This document shows, piece after piece, positions 25,262 to 35,376 of a stretch of DNA of 64,000 nucleotides. The notes beneath the pieces were generated by a model. It saw only the letters and a program-made list of their open reading frames with translations, made no database searches and was not told the origin of the DNA. The DNA is taken from positions 496,001 through 560,000 of the forward strand of contig NZ_CP045994.1 in the NCBI RefSeq assembly GCF_016899425.1, given 5' to 3'. How positions within the stretch are numbered: position 1 is the stretch's first letter; each line of letters opens with the position of its first letter. The position numbers were made by a program, and so were the translations under genes. Source of the DNA: Burkholderia sp. MS389 (GTDB lineage: Bacteria > Pseudomonadota > Gammaproteobacteria > Burkholderiales > Burkholderiaceae).

Positions 25262-27931
25262 ATGAGCACGCCTCTGAAGACCCTGATCACGAAACTGAAC
25301 CCGCTGTGCCGCCACGCGACCGAGCGGGCGGCGAGCGCGTGCCTGGCGCGCGGCCATTACGAGGTCGATCTGGAACACCTGTTCCTCGCGTTGCTCGACG
25401 AAGCGACGGGCGACCTGCCGCTCGCCTTGCGCGCGAGCCGCGTCGATCCGCATGCGCTGCATGCCGATCTCGAACGCGAGCTCACGCGCCTGAAGACGGG
25501 CAACACGCGCACGCCGGTGTTCTCCGTGCACCTGATCGCGCTGTTCGAGCAGGCGTGGCTGATCGCGTCGCTCGATTCGCAGCTCGGCCGCATCCGGTCG
25601 GGGCATCTGCTGCTCGCGCTGCTGACCGCGCCGGATCTCGCGCAGTTCGCGCAGCGGATGTCGTCGCGGTTCGCGGAAATGAACGTGACGGACCTGAAGC
25701 ACAAGTTCGACGAAATCATGGCCGGCTCGAGCGAAGCCGAGCCGCACCAGGCGGACGACGAGGGCAGCGACGCCGCGCCGGCCGCCGACGGCTTTGCACC
25801 CGCGGCCAGCCCGTCGAAGACGCCCGCGCTCGACACGTACACGACCAACCTCACGCAGCGCGCGCGCGACGGCAAGATCGACCCGGTGATCGGCCGCGAA
25901 GCCGAGATCCGCCAGGCGATCGACATTCTGATGCGCCGCCGCCAGAACAACCCGATCATGACCGGCGAGGCCGGCGTCGGCAAAACGGCAGTCGTCGAAG
26001 GGCTCGCGCTGCGGATCGCGGCCGACGACGTGCCGCCGCCGTTGCGCGGCGTCGCGTTGCACGTGCTCGACATGGGGCTGCTGCAGGCCGGCGCGAGCGT
26101 GAAGGGCGAGTTCGAGAACCGGCTGAAGAGCGTGATCGACGAGGTGAAGAAGAGTGCGCACCCGATCATCCTGTTCATCGACGAGGCGCACACGATCATC
26201 GGCGCGGGCGGCCAGGCCGGCCAGAACGACGCCGCGAACCTGCTGAAGCCGGCGCTCGCGCGCGGCGAGTTGCGCACGATCGCCGCGACGACGTGGAGCG
26301 AATACAAGAAGTACTTCGAGAAGGATGCGGCGCTCGCGCGGCGCTTTCAGGTCGTGAAGGTCGAGGAGCCGAGCGAGCCGCTGGCCGCCGCGATGCTGCG
26401 CGGGATGTCGGGCCTGATGGAGAAGCACTTCAACGTGCGGATTCTCGACGATGCGATCACCGAGGCCGTGCGCCTGTCGCACCGCTACATCAGCGGCCGC
26501 CAGCTGCCGGACAAGGCGATCAGCGTGCTCGACACCGCGTGCGCGAAGGTCGCGCTCGCGCACAGCGCGACGCCGGCCGCGATCGACGATACGAAGAAGC
26601 GCATCGAGCGCATCGATGCGGAAATCGCGTCGCTGGAGCGCGAGGCGGCGGGCGGCGCGGCGCACGACGAGCGGCTCGGCGAGCTGCGCGGCGCGCGCGA
26701 AACGGCGCTCGAACACCTGGCGAAGGACGAAGCACGCTATGAGGCCGAGCGCGTGATCGTCGCCGAGATCACCGAACTGCGCGACGCGCTCGACAAGGCG
26801 CGCGGACCGTCGGAAGACGGCGAACCCGTCGATGTGCCGGCCACGCGCGAGAAGTTGACCGAACGCGTCGCGGCGCTGCATGCGCTGCAAGGCGGCGAGC
26901 CGATGGTGCCGCTGCAGGTCGACGGCCACGTCGTCGCCGAGATCGTCGCCGCGTGGACGGGCATTCCGCTCGGCCGGATGGTGAAGGATGAAATCGACAC
27001 CGTGCTGAACCTGCAGCCGCTGCTGACCGCGCGCGTGATCGGCCAGGACCATGCGCTGGAGGCGATCGCGCAGCGCGTGCGCACCGCGACCGCGAACCTC
27101 GAGGATCCGAACAAGCCGCGCGGCGTGTTCATGTTCGTCGGGCCGTCGGGCGTCGGCAAGACCGAGACGGCGCTGGCGCTGGCCGACATCCTGTACGGCG
27201 GCGAGCGCAAGATGGTCACGATCAACATGAGCGAGTACCAGGAAGCGCACAGCGTGTCGGGCCTGAAGGGCTCGCCGCCCGGCTACGTCGGTTACGGCGA
27301 GGGCGGCGTGCTGACCGAGGCCGTGCGCCGCAACCCGTATTCCGTCGTGTTGCTCGACGAGGTCGAGAAGGCGCACCCGGACGTGCTCGAGATGTTCTTC
27401 CAGGTGTTCGACAAGGGCACGATGGACGACGCGGAAGGGCGCGAGATCGACTTCCGCAACACGCTGATCATCCTGACGTCGAACGTCGGCTCGGCCGCGG
27501 TGATGCAGGCCTGCCTGAACAAGCCGGCCGAGGAATTGCCCGATCCGGACGCGCTCGCCGAGACGCTGCGTCCGCAGCTGTACAAGACCTTCAAGCCGGC
27601 GTTCCTTGGCCGGATGAAGGTCGTGCCGTACTACCCGATTTCCGACGACGTGCTGGCCGAGATCATCGAGCTGAAGCTCGAACGCATCCGCCGCCGGATC
27701 GAGGCGAACCACAAGGCCGCGTTCGAATGGGACGAATCGCTCGTCGACGCGGTGCTCGCGCGCTGCACCGAGGTCGATTCGGGCGCCCGCAACGTCGACC
27801 ACATCCTGAACGGCACGCTGCTGCCGGAGATCGCGGGCCACGTGCTCGGCCGGATCGCCGACGGCGCGGCCATCGCGCGCATCGCGGTGCGTGCGGACGA
27901 GGCCGGCGAATTCGCGTACACCGTCGAATGA
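25262..27931 (+). CDS. tssH: T6SS AAA+ ATPase ClpV (TssH)
   Basis: The 889-residue Clp-family protein has an N-terminal domain (about 10-150) that binds TssC. The first AAA+ module has Walker A GEAGVGKTA (about 237) and Walker B ILFIDEAHT. A coiled-coil middle domain follows, then the second AAA+ module with GPSGVGKTE (about 627) and VVLLDEVEKAH. It disassembles contracted sheaths for reuse in the cytoplasm. It differs from ClpB in its N-domain and its place between tssG and tssA. Confidence 0.97.
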   Translation: MSTPLKTLITKLNPLCRHATERAASACLARGHYEVDLEHLFLALLDEATGDLPLALRASRVDPHALHADLERELTRLKTGNTRTPVFSVHLIALFEQAWLIASLDSQLGRIRSGHLLLALLTAPDLAQFAQRMSSRFAEMNVTDLKHKFDEIMAGSSEAEPHQADDEGSDAAPAADGFAPAASPSKTPALDTYTTNLTQRARDGKIDPVIGREAEIRQAIDILMRRRQNNPIMTGEAGVGKTAVVEGLALRIAADDVPPPLRGVALHVLDMGLLQAGASVKGEFENRLKSVIDEVKKSAHPIILFIDEAHTIIGAGGQAGQNDAANLLKPALARGELRTIAATTWSEYKKYFEKDAALARRFQVVKVEEPSEPLAAAMLRGMSGLMEKHFNVRILDDAITEAVRLSHRYISGRQLPDKAISVLDTACAKVALAHSATPAAIDDTKKRIERIDAEIASLEREAAGGAAHDERLGELRGARETALEHLAKDEARYEAERVIVAEITELRDALDKARGPSEDGEPVDVPATREKLTERVAALHALQGGEPMVPLQVDGHVVAEIVAAWTGIPLGRMVKDEIDTVLNLQPLLTARVIGQDHALEAIAQRVRTATANLEDPNKPRGVFMFVGPSGVGKTETALALADILYGGERKMVTINMSEYQEAHSVSGLKGSPPGYVGYGEGGVLTEAVRRNPYSVVLLDEVEKAHPDVLEMFFQVFDKGTMDDAEGREIDFRNTLIILTSNVGSAAVMQACLNKPAEELPDPDALAETLRPQLYKTFKPAFLGRMKVVPYYPISDDVLAEIIELKLERIRRRIEANHKAAFEWDESLVDAVLARCTEVDSGARNVDHILNGTLLPEIAGHVLGRIADGAAIARIAVRADEAGEFAYTVE

Positions 27932-27974
27932 GCCCCGCGCGCGACATCTGATGCATCAACGGATTCACTGGACC

Positions 27975-29096
27975 ATGCCGATCAATCTCCCCGAGCTGCT
28001 GACGCCGATCAGCGACGCGTCGCCCAGCGGCGACGACCTGCTGTTTTCGAACGAATTCGACGCGATCCAGGACGCGCGGCGCTACGACGACCCGACGCTC
28101 GACCAGGGCGAATGGGTGACCGAGATCAAGGAGGCCGACTGGGGCTTCGTCGTCGATCATGCGGGCGAGCTGCTGCGCACGCGCACGAAGGACCTGCGGC
28201 TCGCCGTATGGCTGACCGAGGCACTCGCGCTCGAGGACGGCATCACGGGCCTCACCGAAGGCTATGCGCTGCTCGAGGGTCTGTGCCGCGACTTCTGGGA
28301 CACCTTCCACCCGCTGCCCGAGGACGACGACATCGAGCACCGGCTCGGCAACGTCGCATGGTTGTCCGGCCGCACGGCCGAGCTGCTGCGCGCGGTGCCG
28401 CTGACGGACGGCGCATCGAATGCGTTCAGCACGCTCGACTGGGAAGTCGCGCAGCACGTCGCGCAGTCGATCAAGCGCGATCCCGAGCACGCGGACGACA
28501 TCGCGCGCGGCAAGCCGTCGATCGAGCAGATCGATGCGTCGCGGCGCGTGACGTCGATCGCGTTCTACACGGCGCTGCTGGCGAACCTGAAGGCGTTCGA
28601 ATTCGCGCTCGATGCGTTCGAGGAGCGGCTCGTCGAGCGAGCGGGCGATTCGGCGCCGAGCTTCCGGCAGGCGCGCGACGCGTTCGAGACCGTGTACCGG
28701 CTCGCCGAGCGCTTTGCGCGCGAACAGGGCTATACGGGCAGCGCGCCGCAGACGCAGGCGGCGCCGCAGGCCCAGTCAGAACGCATCGAGCCGGTGTTCG
28801 GCCAGCCGATCCAGACCGAGGAGACTCACGTGCAGCAGCAGACCGCTTCGCGTCCTCCGGTGACGCAGATGATCGCCGGCATCCAGAACCGTGCGCAGGC
28901 CGTCGACCAGTTGCGTGCGGTGGCGCGCTATTTCCGTCAGACCGAGCCGCACAGCCCGGTCGCGTATCTCGCCGACAAGGCGGCCGAATGGGCCGACATG
29001 CCGCTGCACAAGTGGCTCGAGAGCGTCGTGAAGGACGACGGCTCGCTGTCGCACATTCGCGAGCTGCTGGGGGTGAGGCCCGACGAGCAGGCGTGA
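27975..29096 (+). CDS. tssA: T6SS cap/priming protein TssA
   Basis: The ATG at 27975 gives 373 residues beginning MPINLPELLTPI with the ImpA N-terminal domain (SGDDLLFSNEFDAIQDARR, W-E-V-x region). A middle helical part (AVWLTEALALEDGITGLTEG, WDTFHPLPEDDDIEHR) and a C-terminal helical domain (QAVDQLRAVARYFRQTEP) follow. TssA coordinates sheath and tube assembly. An alternative ATG at 27951 would add eight residues. It is the last gene of the rightward unit, ending before a hairpin and the convergent OmpA-like gene. Confidence 0.93.
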   Translation: MPINLPELLTPISDASPSGDDLLFSNEFDAIQDARRYDDPTLDQGEWVTEIKEADWGFVVDHAGELLRTRTKDLRLAVWLTEALALEDGITGLTEGYALLEGLCRDFWDTFHPLPEDDDIEHRLGNVAWLSGRTAELLRAVPLTDGASNAFSTLDWEVAQHVAQSIKRDPEHADDIARGKPSIEQIDASRRVTSIAFYTALLANLKAFEFALDAFEERLVERAGDSAPSFRQARDAFETVYRLAERFAREQGYTGSAPQTQAAPQAQSERIEPVFGQPIQTEETHVQQQTASRPPVTQMIAGIQNRAQAVDQLRAVARYFRQTEPHSPVAYLADKAAEWADMPLHKWLESVVKDDGSLSHIRELLGVRPDEQA

Positions 29097-29100
29097 ACGC

Positions 29101-29135
29101 ACGACGGGCGGCGCATCGCTGCCACCGCCCGTCGT
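29101..29135. terminator. Hairpin between convergent tssA and the OmpA-like gene
   Basis: ACGACGGGCGG (29101-29111) pairs perfectly with CCGCCCGTCGT (29125-29135) around a 13-nt loop. There is no clear T run, so terminator function is likely but not certain. Confidence 0.55.
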
Positions 29136-29186
29136 GTGCCGCGCCGCGCCGCTTCGCCGTTGAGCCAGCGGTCGGCCGAATCCCCG

Positions 29187-30140
29187 TTACTGCCCCACCC
29201 GGAACTCGATCCGCCGATTCCTCGCCCTGCCGTCGGCCGTATCGTTCGGCGCGATCGGCTGATCCGGCCCGACCCCCGTCGTCGTCATCTGCTGCGGCGG
29301 AATGCTCTTCGTGATCAGATAACCCTTCACCGCATCCGCGCGCGCCTGGCTCAGCGCGATGTTCGACGTCCGGTTCCCCGAATTGTCGGTGTGGCCGATG
29401 ATGTCGACCGTGCGGTTCTGCATCTTCGCGAGCGCGGCCGCCATCTGGTCGAGGATCAGCTTGCCTTGCGGCGTCAGCGTCGCGCTGCCGGTCTCGAACT
29501 CGATCGTCCGGTTCGCGAGCGTCTGGTCGAGCACGCCCTGTTCGGACGCCGACACGCGCAGCCCGTTCTTGATCGTGTACGTCGGGTTCAGCGTGTTCGC
29601 CATGTCGCTCGCGAGCTGCTGGCGCTGCGCCTCGTTGTGCACCTCGCCCTTCATCTCGATCTGCGTGCCATTGATTTTCAACTGGCCCTTGCTGATCTGC
29701 TTGAGCTGCGCGCCGAGCAGCTTCTGCACGTTCGCGCTCCAGTTCGGCGGCGTCGCGACGTCGCCCACCTCGACCTGGTCGACGACGTTCGTCGCGCCGT
29801 AGGTGTCGCGCAGCTTCTGCAGCACGGCGGCCTTGGTCGCTTCGTCGGGCACCTTGCCGCCGACCACCACCTGGCCGGGCGTTGCATTCGCGGGCGGCGG
29901 CGTGATCGTGCCGGCGGTGGTGCCGTGCACCACCGTGCCCGACGCGCCGCCGGCGTTCGGGTTCGCCTGCGGCAGCGCGGTCGTCGCGACCGTGCCGTTG
30001 CCGACCGGCGTGACGGTCGCGCCCGTGTTCTGCGCGAAGGCCGCGCCGCTCGCGACGAGGCCGGCCGCGAACAGCGCGGCGAGGGCGGGCGAGACGGCGG
30101 ACGACAGGCGCGCGCGCCGGACCTGAATCGTGCGATGCAT
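29187..30140 (-). CDS. T6SS-associated OmpA-family peptidoglycan-binding protein
   Basis: Starting at the ATG 30140 (MHRTIQVRRARLSS), the product is 317 residues with a Sec signal peptide ending near GAAFAQ. It has a region with BON-like features (VVGGKVPDEATK, VVDQVEVGDVATPP) and a C-terminal OmpA domain (IEFETGSATLTPQGK, DIIGHTDNSGNRTSN, ARADAVKGYL, NRRIEFRVGQ) that binds peptidoglycan. Because TssL here lacks a peptidoglycan-binding domain, this protein may anchor the membrane complex to the cell wall. It starts 4 bp after the tagF stop and is the last gene in the tssM-tagF unit. Confidence 0.9.
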   Translation of the reverse strand: MHRTIQVRRARLSSAVSPALAALFAAGLVASGAAFAQNTGATVTPVGNGTVATTALPQANPNAGGASGTVVHGTTAGTITPPPANATPGQVVVGGKVPDEATKAAVLQKLRDTYGATNVVDQVEVGDVATPPNWSANVQKLLGAQLKQISKGQLKINGTQIEMKGEVHNEAQRQQLASDMANTLNPTYTIKNGLRVSASEQGVLDQTLANRTIEFETGSATLTPQGKLILDQMAAALAKMQNRTVDIIGHTDNSGNRTSNIALSQARADAVKGYLITKSIPPQQMTTTGVGPDQPIAPNDTADGRARNRRIEFRVGQ

Positions 30141-30144
30141 GCCG

Positions 30145-31134
30145 TCAGCCTCCGATGAACGCTTCGCGGAACGCGTCGATGGCGACACGCAGCGAGAGTT
30201 GCGGTTGGTCGAGGTAGCTGACGAGCTTGCTGATCTGGTGATCGTTTTGCGCATGGGCGTCGATCCACTCGGGATCGTCGATGTCGATGTTGTGGGCGGC
30301 GTAGGTCTGCGGGTCGACGACGCTCAGCAGCGTCTTCGCCGACGCGCCGTTGAAGCCGATGATGAGCCGTTCGCGTTCGGCGATCGTGCCGATGAAGATC
30401 GCCAGCTCGAAGTCGGCCTGCGCGACGAACGGCGCGATCAGCTCGAGCCAGAACGCGGCGACGAGGCTGCGGTAGAACGGATCGACCGGCAGCGGCAGCG
30501 TGAGGCCGCGTTCGATGTGCGACGAGCCGCTCTGCATCACCGGCCGCAGCAGCGAGCCGAGCGCGAGCATCGCGCCGCGCAGCCGCACCGGATGACCGCT
30601 TTCGAGCAGCATCTCCTGCAGGCCGTGCAGCGACTGGTGTTCGACGAAATCGTTGAAGGTGCCGTCATGCGACGTGCCGGGGCCGCCGACGTCGATCGGC
30701 ACCTGCGTGTCGCCGAGCGCCTGCAGCGCGCCGGGCGGCTCGTCCTTGCCGAGCAGCGGCGGGATCTGCGCGGCGACGCGCGACCACAGCCGCGCGAACG
30801 CGAGCGGGCTGCGCGCGAGGAACGCCAGCGGCCGGTCGACCTCCAGCGCGGTGGCGCCGAGGAACGGGAAGCGGCGCATCGACACGTCGTGGCTCGCGAC
30901 CATGTGGCCCGCGATCGCGAGCTTGCTGCGCGAACCGAGGAACGCGAAATGCATCGGCTTCGCGTCCTCGTAGACGATCTTCCAGCGCGGATCTTCCGCG
31001 AGCAGCTCGAGCGCCTGCGCGATCCAGCGATCGAGCGTCTGCAGCAGCTGCGGATTGTGCGCGCTCTTCACGAAGTCGCCGCGCGACGGAATCTTGCCGA
31101 AGTAGGCGATTTGCGCCTGTACGGTTTGCGTCAT
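30145..31134 (-). CDS. tagF: T6SS regulatory protein TagF (ImpM family)
   Basis: The 329-residue product begins MTQTVQAQIAYFGKIPSRGDF, the TagF/DUF2094 start (YFGKIPSRGDFV). It carries LPLPVDPFYRSLVAAFWLEL and ERLIIGFNGASAKTL. TagF proteins repress or tune T6SS firing after translation in Pseudomonas, where they act with the Fha/Ppk pathway. No Fha or Ppk/PppA genes are in this window. The start overlaps the tssM stop by 4 bp (ATGA). Confidence 0.92.
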   Translation of the reverse strand: MTQTVQAQIAYFGKIPSRGDFVKSAHNPQLLQTLDRWIAQALELLAEDPRWKIVYEDAKPMHFAFLGSRSKLAIAGHMVASHDVSMRRFPFLGATALEVDRPLAFLARSPLAFARLWSRVAAQIPPLLGKDEPPGALQALGDTQVPIDVGGPGTSHDGTFNDFVEHQSLHGLQEMLLESGHPVRLRGAMLALGSLLRPVMQSGSSHIERGLTLPLPVDPFYRSLVAAFWLELIAPFVAQADFELAIFIGTIAERERLIIGFNGASAKTLLSVVDPQTYAAHNIDIDDPEWIDAHAQNDHQISKLVSYLDQPQLSLRVAIDAFREAFIGG

Positions 31135-34100
31135 TGCGCCCTCTGTGCATTCGTTGCGTTGGCGGCCGCGACGGCCGGCGCGGCACCCGGCGTGCCGGTG
31201 CCGGCTTGCGTCGCGTTCTGCGCGGCGCCTGCGCTCGCGTCGGCGACCGACGACGGCAGCTGCAGGCCGCGCAGGCTTTGCTGCTGCGGCTGGTCGCCGC
31301 CACCGGCCGACGGTTGCGACGTACTGATGATGCGCATCGTCACCGACACGTTCACGCTGCCCTGTGCCCACGTCAGGTCGAAGGTGCCGTCCGGACGGCG
31401 CTTGCGCTGCGCCGAGTTGATCAGCTTCTCGAGACCGTAGCGGCCCGGCTCGTTGACGAGCTGCACCGTGCGGCCGTCAAAGGTCGTCGCGGACAGCGTC
31501 GCGCCCGGCGCGCCCTGCGGGTTCGGCCACACGAAGTTGGTCCACTGCGGCGGCGTGTTGCGGTAGCGCAGTTGCTGGCCGTCGATCGCGATCGTGTATT
31601 CCGTCGTGCCCGTGCTCGGTTGCGGCAGGATCTGGAACACGGTCTGCGGCTCGGACGACGCGGCCGCGCTGCCGGCGGCGCCGCCCGCGAGCGGCGCGAC
31701 CCAGCGTGCGAAGCCGTTCGTGAAGTCCGGCGTGAGCCCGATGCCCATGTCGCCCCACGTGCGGGCGGCGAGCGTGTCGCCGCGGCGCACCGCGAGCGGC
31801 CCGAGCGTCGTGCCGACGAACTTCGCGATCGAGCCGTCCGGGCCGAACACCTGCGCGATCTCGCCGGCGCCGGCCTCGACCTTCGCGTTCGCCGCGAACG
31901 GGTACTTGGTCGCGAGCGAGCTCTGGAACGGCTGGTAGACCTGCGCGTTCCACACCTTGTTGACTTCGGCGCTGGCCGGCTGGATCACGACCGCGAACGC
32001 CTGCATCAGCGGCCGCACCAGCAGCGGGCGCAGCGACTTGCGTTGCGAATCGGTCAGGCCCGTCAGCATCTGCTCGTCGACGAGCTTCAGCGAATCGGCG
32101 AGTTCTGAACCGCTGCCGTCGAGCGTCTGCTGCATCAGCTGGCGCGCGCCCGGCCCCGGGTCGCCCTGGTTCTTGATCACGTTGAAGCGGGTGCGGACCT
32201 TCGACAGCGACTCCATGTAGCCCTTCAGCATCGACGTGCCGTCATGCGTCGCGACGATCCGCGCGAGGCCGACGAACTCCTGGCCGATCGGACCCATCGG
32301 CACCTCGGCCGGATTGCCGTTGATGTCGATGTTGGCTGCCGCCATCTGGCCGGCCTGCGAGCGCGTGAACAGTTGCTTGACCCAGTTCACGACGCCCGTC
32401 TGCGCCTTCTTGATCGTCACGTTCGCGAGCGACGGGTTGTCCCACGACGTCTGGTCGTACGCGGTCTCGAGGATCTTGCGGATCGGCGAATCCTGCGGGT
32501 CGCCGAGGCGGTTCATCCCGTCGACAGCCTGGCCGAAGCTGGTGAAGCCCTGGACCGCGATGCCCTGCATGAATTTCTGCCAGTGCTGCGCGTACTCGGT
32601 CTTGTACATGCCGACGAGCGTCTTCTGGATCTGCTCGGGGCTGCCTTCGAGCGTCAGGTCGTCCTGCGTCGACGTGTTGAGCACCCAGTCCTTCGCCTGC
32701 AGTTCCTTGGTCGCCGCATCGCGGATCGCCGGCTGCACGTAGTCGAACCACGCTTCGCGCGTGAACGTGCCCGGAATCGCGTAGCTGCCTGCCACGAGCC
32801 CCTGGTTGCCGTCGCCGACGATGCGCGCGATGGTCATCGGCGCGAAGCGGGTCGACGCACGGGCCTTGATTTCCTCGTACACGCGCTGGCGGGCCGGCAT
32901 GCCGCGCACGACGCGGCGCAGATTCTCGCGGGTCTGGTCGACGAGCGCGAGGTTCGCGTCGATCATCGGCCAGTCGTTGTCGTTCACGCGCGACAGGTAG
33001 AACGAGATCATGCGCTCGGCGCTCCGGATCATCTCGTCGCGCGGCATGTTGCCGCGATTCGTCTCGAGCCAGCCGCGCCAGAAGCGGGCGAGCTGGTCGG
33101 TCAGGTGCGCCTGCTCGACGTGACGCTTGTCGGACAGCATCAGGTAGGTCTTCAGCGCGTTGTACGCGTCCTGCACGTTGGTCGGCGACGCGTCGCTGTA
33201 GAGGCCGCCCTGCGGCGCGGCGGGCTGCTGCGGGGCGGCGGCCGGCGCGGCGCCCGACGCGGCCAGCACGGCGCCGGCCTGCGGCGCGGCGCCTGCCGCG
33301 TTCGTCGACACCGGCATCGTGCCGCCCTGCACGGCGCCCGATTCCGGCGGGCGCGTCATCGGCACGAGCTGCTCGGGGTGCGCGTTCACGTCCTTCATGA
33401 ACGACGCGAGGTTCTGCGACACGGGAGCCAGCAGGATCTGGCGCACGCCGTTGTAGTACTCGGTCAGCAGGTGCTGCTCGAGACGGTCGCCCTGGTACAG
33501 GCCGAGCGACACCGACAGCGGCTTGTCACGGCGGAACTGTTCGAGCTGCTCGATCCGGTCTTCCAGGATGTCCATCGCCTGCAGGCGCGACTGCAGGTCG
33601 TTGCGGCCCTGCTGCAGGCGCGTGACGTTGTCGAGGTCGGCCTGCACGTTCGACACGAGCTGCTGGTTGCCGATCGTCGACCAGGTCCAGCCGCCGAGCG
33701 CGAGCGCGAGTGCCGCGACGAAGCCGAAGAAGGTCGCGTAGCGCAGCCGCGTCTTGGTCGGGCTCGCGAACTGGCGCACCGTCTGGCGGTCGGCGAAGAT
33801 CACCTTCGAGAACAGGTCGCGCAGGAAGAAGCCGTTCTTCGAGAACGCGCTGTGCGGTTTCGGCAGCGCGCTGCCGTCGAGGCCGAAGCGGTGCGCGATG
33901 CGCTGCGCGGCCGCGCTGTTGGTTTCGCCTTCCTGCAGCGCGCTGGTGAAGTAGAAGCCGCGGAAGATCGGCTTGTACTGGAACGGGTTGTTCTCGAACA
34001 GCGTCGCGAGGAATGCGCGCAGCGACGGCTTGATCGTCGAGAATTCGAGCGGGAAGCTCAGCTGGCCCGGCGACAGCTGGTTGCCGCGCGACAGCGACAG

Positions 34101-35075
34101 CTGCGCGACGCTGATTTCCTTCAGCCCTTCGTAGAGTTCCTCGAAGTGCGTGTCGAACTGCGCGACGACGTCGCGCTTGTCGTCGGGCTCGTAGGGCAGC
34201 GTCGCGCCCCACACGCGGTCGTACTCGTGCTTGTCGCTGCTGCTGAAGAATTCGGTGAAGCCGGTGATCAGGTCGGCCTTCGTGAACATCACGTAGACCG
34301 GCGCGAACACTTCGAGCTTTTCCGTCAACTCCTGAACGCGCTGACGAAGGTTTTTCGCGAGGTTGATCGCGAATTCCGGGCGGTTGCCGGTGAGTTCGGC
34401 GATGCTGGCCGTGACGATGATGCCGTTGATCGGCGCCTTCGGACGGTAGCGCTTGAGCAGCCCGAGGAAGCCGAGCCACTCGCTGCGGTCTTCCTCGTGC
34501 ACCGAATAGCGGCCGGCCGTGTCGAGCAGGATCCCCTCGGTCGTGAAGAACCAGTCGCAGTTGCGGGTGCCGCCGATGCCGTGGATCACGGCGCTGTTCT
34601 TGTCCGCGAACGGGAATTGCAGGCCGGAATTGAGCACGGCGCTGCTCTTGCCCGCGGCCGGGTTGCCGATCACGATGTACCACGGCAGTTCGTACAGCGC
34701 GGAGCCGCCCGACACCTGGCCGATCTTCGACGTCTTGATCGTCTTCACCGCGTCCGACAGGCGCGTGCGCAGCACGTCGAGGTCGGCCGTCTTCGCGTCC
34801 GGCGCGAGCGCGGCGGCGGCCGGTGCGGCGATCTTGCCGGTTTCCGCCTGCTCTTCCAGCACCTGGCCGAGCTGCTGGTTCGCGCGCTTCACGCGCCAGC
34901 GGCGCCACAGCGCGACGACGAGCCACAGCGCGAGGACCGCCGCGAACGCGATCGCCGCCCACAGGAGCGGCAGCTGCAACATGTCGGCGACGATGAACAG
35001 GATGGCCGCTAGCGCGACGATCCCGACGATCGAGAGCGTACGCGGATGAGTCAGCACGTTGAGGATGCGTTGCAT
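31131..35075 (-). CDS. tssM: T6SS inner-membrane protein TssM (IcmF)
   Basis: Starting at ATG 35075 (MQRILNVLTHPRTLSIVG) gives 1314 residues. Two N-terminal membrane helices precede a cytoplasmic domain with an intact Walker A-type loop IVIGNPAAGKSSAVL and the sequence GGTRNCDWFFTTEGILLDTAGRY. A third membrane helix (FFGFVAALALALGGWTW) leads to a large periplasmic domain with the DUF1215/IcmF region (FNVIKNQGDPGPGARQLMQQ). TssM forms the membrane channel with TssL and TssJ. An in-frame ATG 30 codons further upstream is possible but unlikely. Confidence 0.97.
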   Translation of the reverse strand: MQRILNVLTHPRTLSIVGIVALAAILFIVADMLQLPLLWAAIAFAAVLALWLVVALWRRWRVKRANQQLGQVLEEQAETGKIAAPAAAALAPDAKTADLDVLRTRLSDAVKTIKTSKIGQVSGGSALYELPWYIVIGNPAAGKSSAVLNSGLQFPFADKNSAVIHGIGGTRNCDWFFTTEGILLDTAGRYSVHEEDRSEWLGFLGLLKRYRPKAPINGIIVTASIAELTGNRPEFAINLAKNLRQRVQELTEKLEVFAPVYVMFTKADLITGFTEFFSSSDKHEYDRVWGATLPYEPDDKRDVVAQFDTHFEELYEGLKEISVAQLSLSRGNQLSPGQLSFPLEFSTIKPSLRAFLATLFENNPFQYKPIFRGFYFTSALQEGETNSAAAQRIAHRFGLDGSALPKPHSAFSKNGFFLRDLFSKVIFADRQTVRQFASPTKTRLRYATFFGFVAALALALGGWTWSTIGNQQLVSNVQADLDNVTRLQQGRNDLQSRLQAMDILEDRIEQLEQFRRDKPLSVSLGLYQGDRLEQHLLTEYYNGVRQILLAPVSQNLASFMKDVNAHPEQLVPMTRPPESGAVQGGTMPVSTNAAGAAPQAGAVLAASGAAPAAAPQQPAAPQGGLYSDASPTNVQDAYNALKTYLMLSDKRHVEQAHLTDQLARFWRGWLETNRGNMPRDEMIRSAERMISFYLSRVNDNDWPMIDANLALVDQTRENLRRVVRGMPARQRVYEEIKARASTRFAPMTIARIVGDGNQGLVAGSYAIPGTFTREAWFDYVQPAIRDAATKELQAKDWVLNTSTQDDLTLEGSPEQIQKTLVGMYKTEYAQHWQKFMQGIAVQGFTSFGQAVDGMNRLGDPQDSPIRKILETAYDQTSWDNPSLANVTIKKAQTGVVNWVKQLFTRSQAGQMAAANIDINGNPAEVPMGPIGQEFVGLARIVATHDGTSMLKGYMESLSKVRTRFNVIKNQGDPGPGARQLMQQTLDGSGSELADSLKLVDEQMLTGLTDSQRKSLRPLLVRPLMQAFAVVIQPASAEVNKVWNAQVYQPFQSSLATKYPFAANAKVEAGAGEIAQVFGPDGSIAKFVGTTLGPLAVRRGDTLAARTWGDMGIGLTPDFTNGFARWVAPLAGGAAGSAAASSEPQTVFQILPQPSTGTTEYTIAIDGQQLRYRNTPPQWTNFVWPNPQGAPGATLSATTFDGRTVQLVNEPGRYGLEKLINSAQRKRRPDGTFDLTWAQGSVNVSVTMRIISTSQPSAGGGDQPQQQSLRGLQLPSSVADASAGAAQNATQAGTGTPGAAPAVAAANATNAQRAQ

Positions 35076-35376
35076 AGGACGTTCAGGTTCCGGTGCGATT
35101 CGATGAGGCGACGCAGGCGCGCCGAGCGGCAAGGGTGGCGCCGCGATGTGTCGCCATGCTGTCAAACGGGATGAAGGAGGCTGGCATCAATGCGCTCGCG
35201 GCATCGGAGCAGGCGCGCGCATTAACGAAAGGACGCTGTGAGATTTAAAACGGAAGCGGCGGCCGGAAAAAATCGCGCACCGGAATGCCCGATTGTTTGC
35301 GCCGCCCAAATCGTTTCCTGCCGGGTGATTAAAAAGCCCCATGCCGCCCTCATTATTTCTTGTCCGGCAGCGCTGA
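35076..35376. other. 301-bp spacer between tagX-like and tssM genes
   Basis: No gene is seen. It separates two leftward genes and probably holds the tssM promoter; the part near 35160-35340 is mixed in composition with short A runs. No clear operator is visible. Confidence 0.45.

Noticed and set aside
32244-35012. Long rightward open frame opposite tssM
   Set aside because: TssM on the other strand has clear motifs; the opposite frame is a GC-driven shadow of Arg/Leu/Val repeats.
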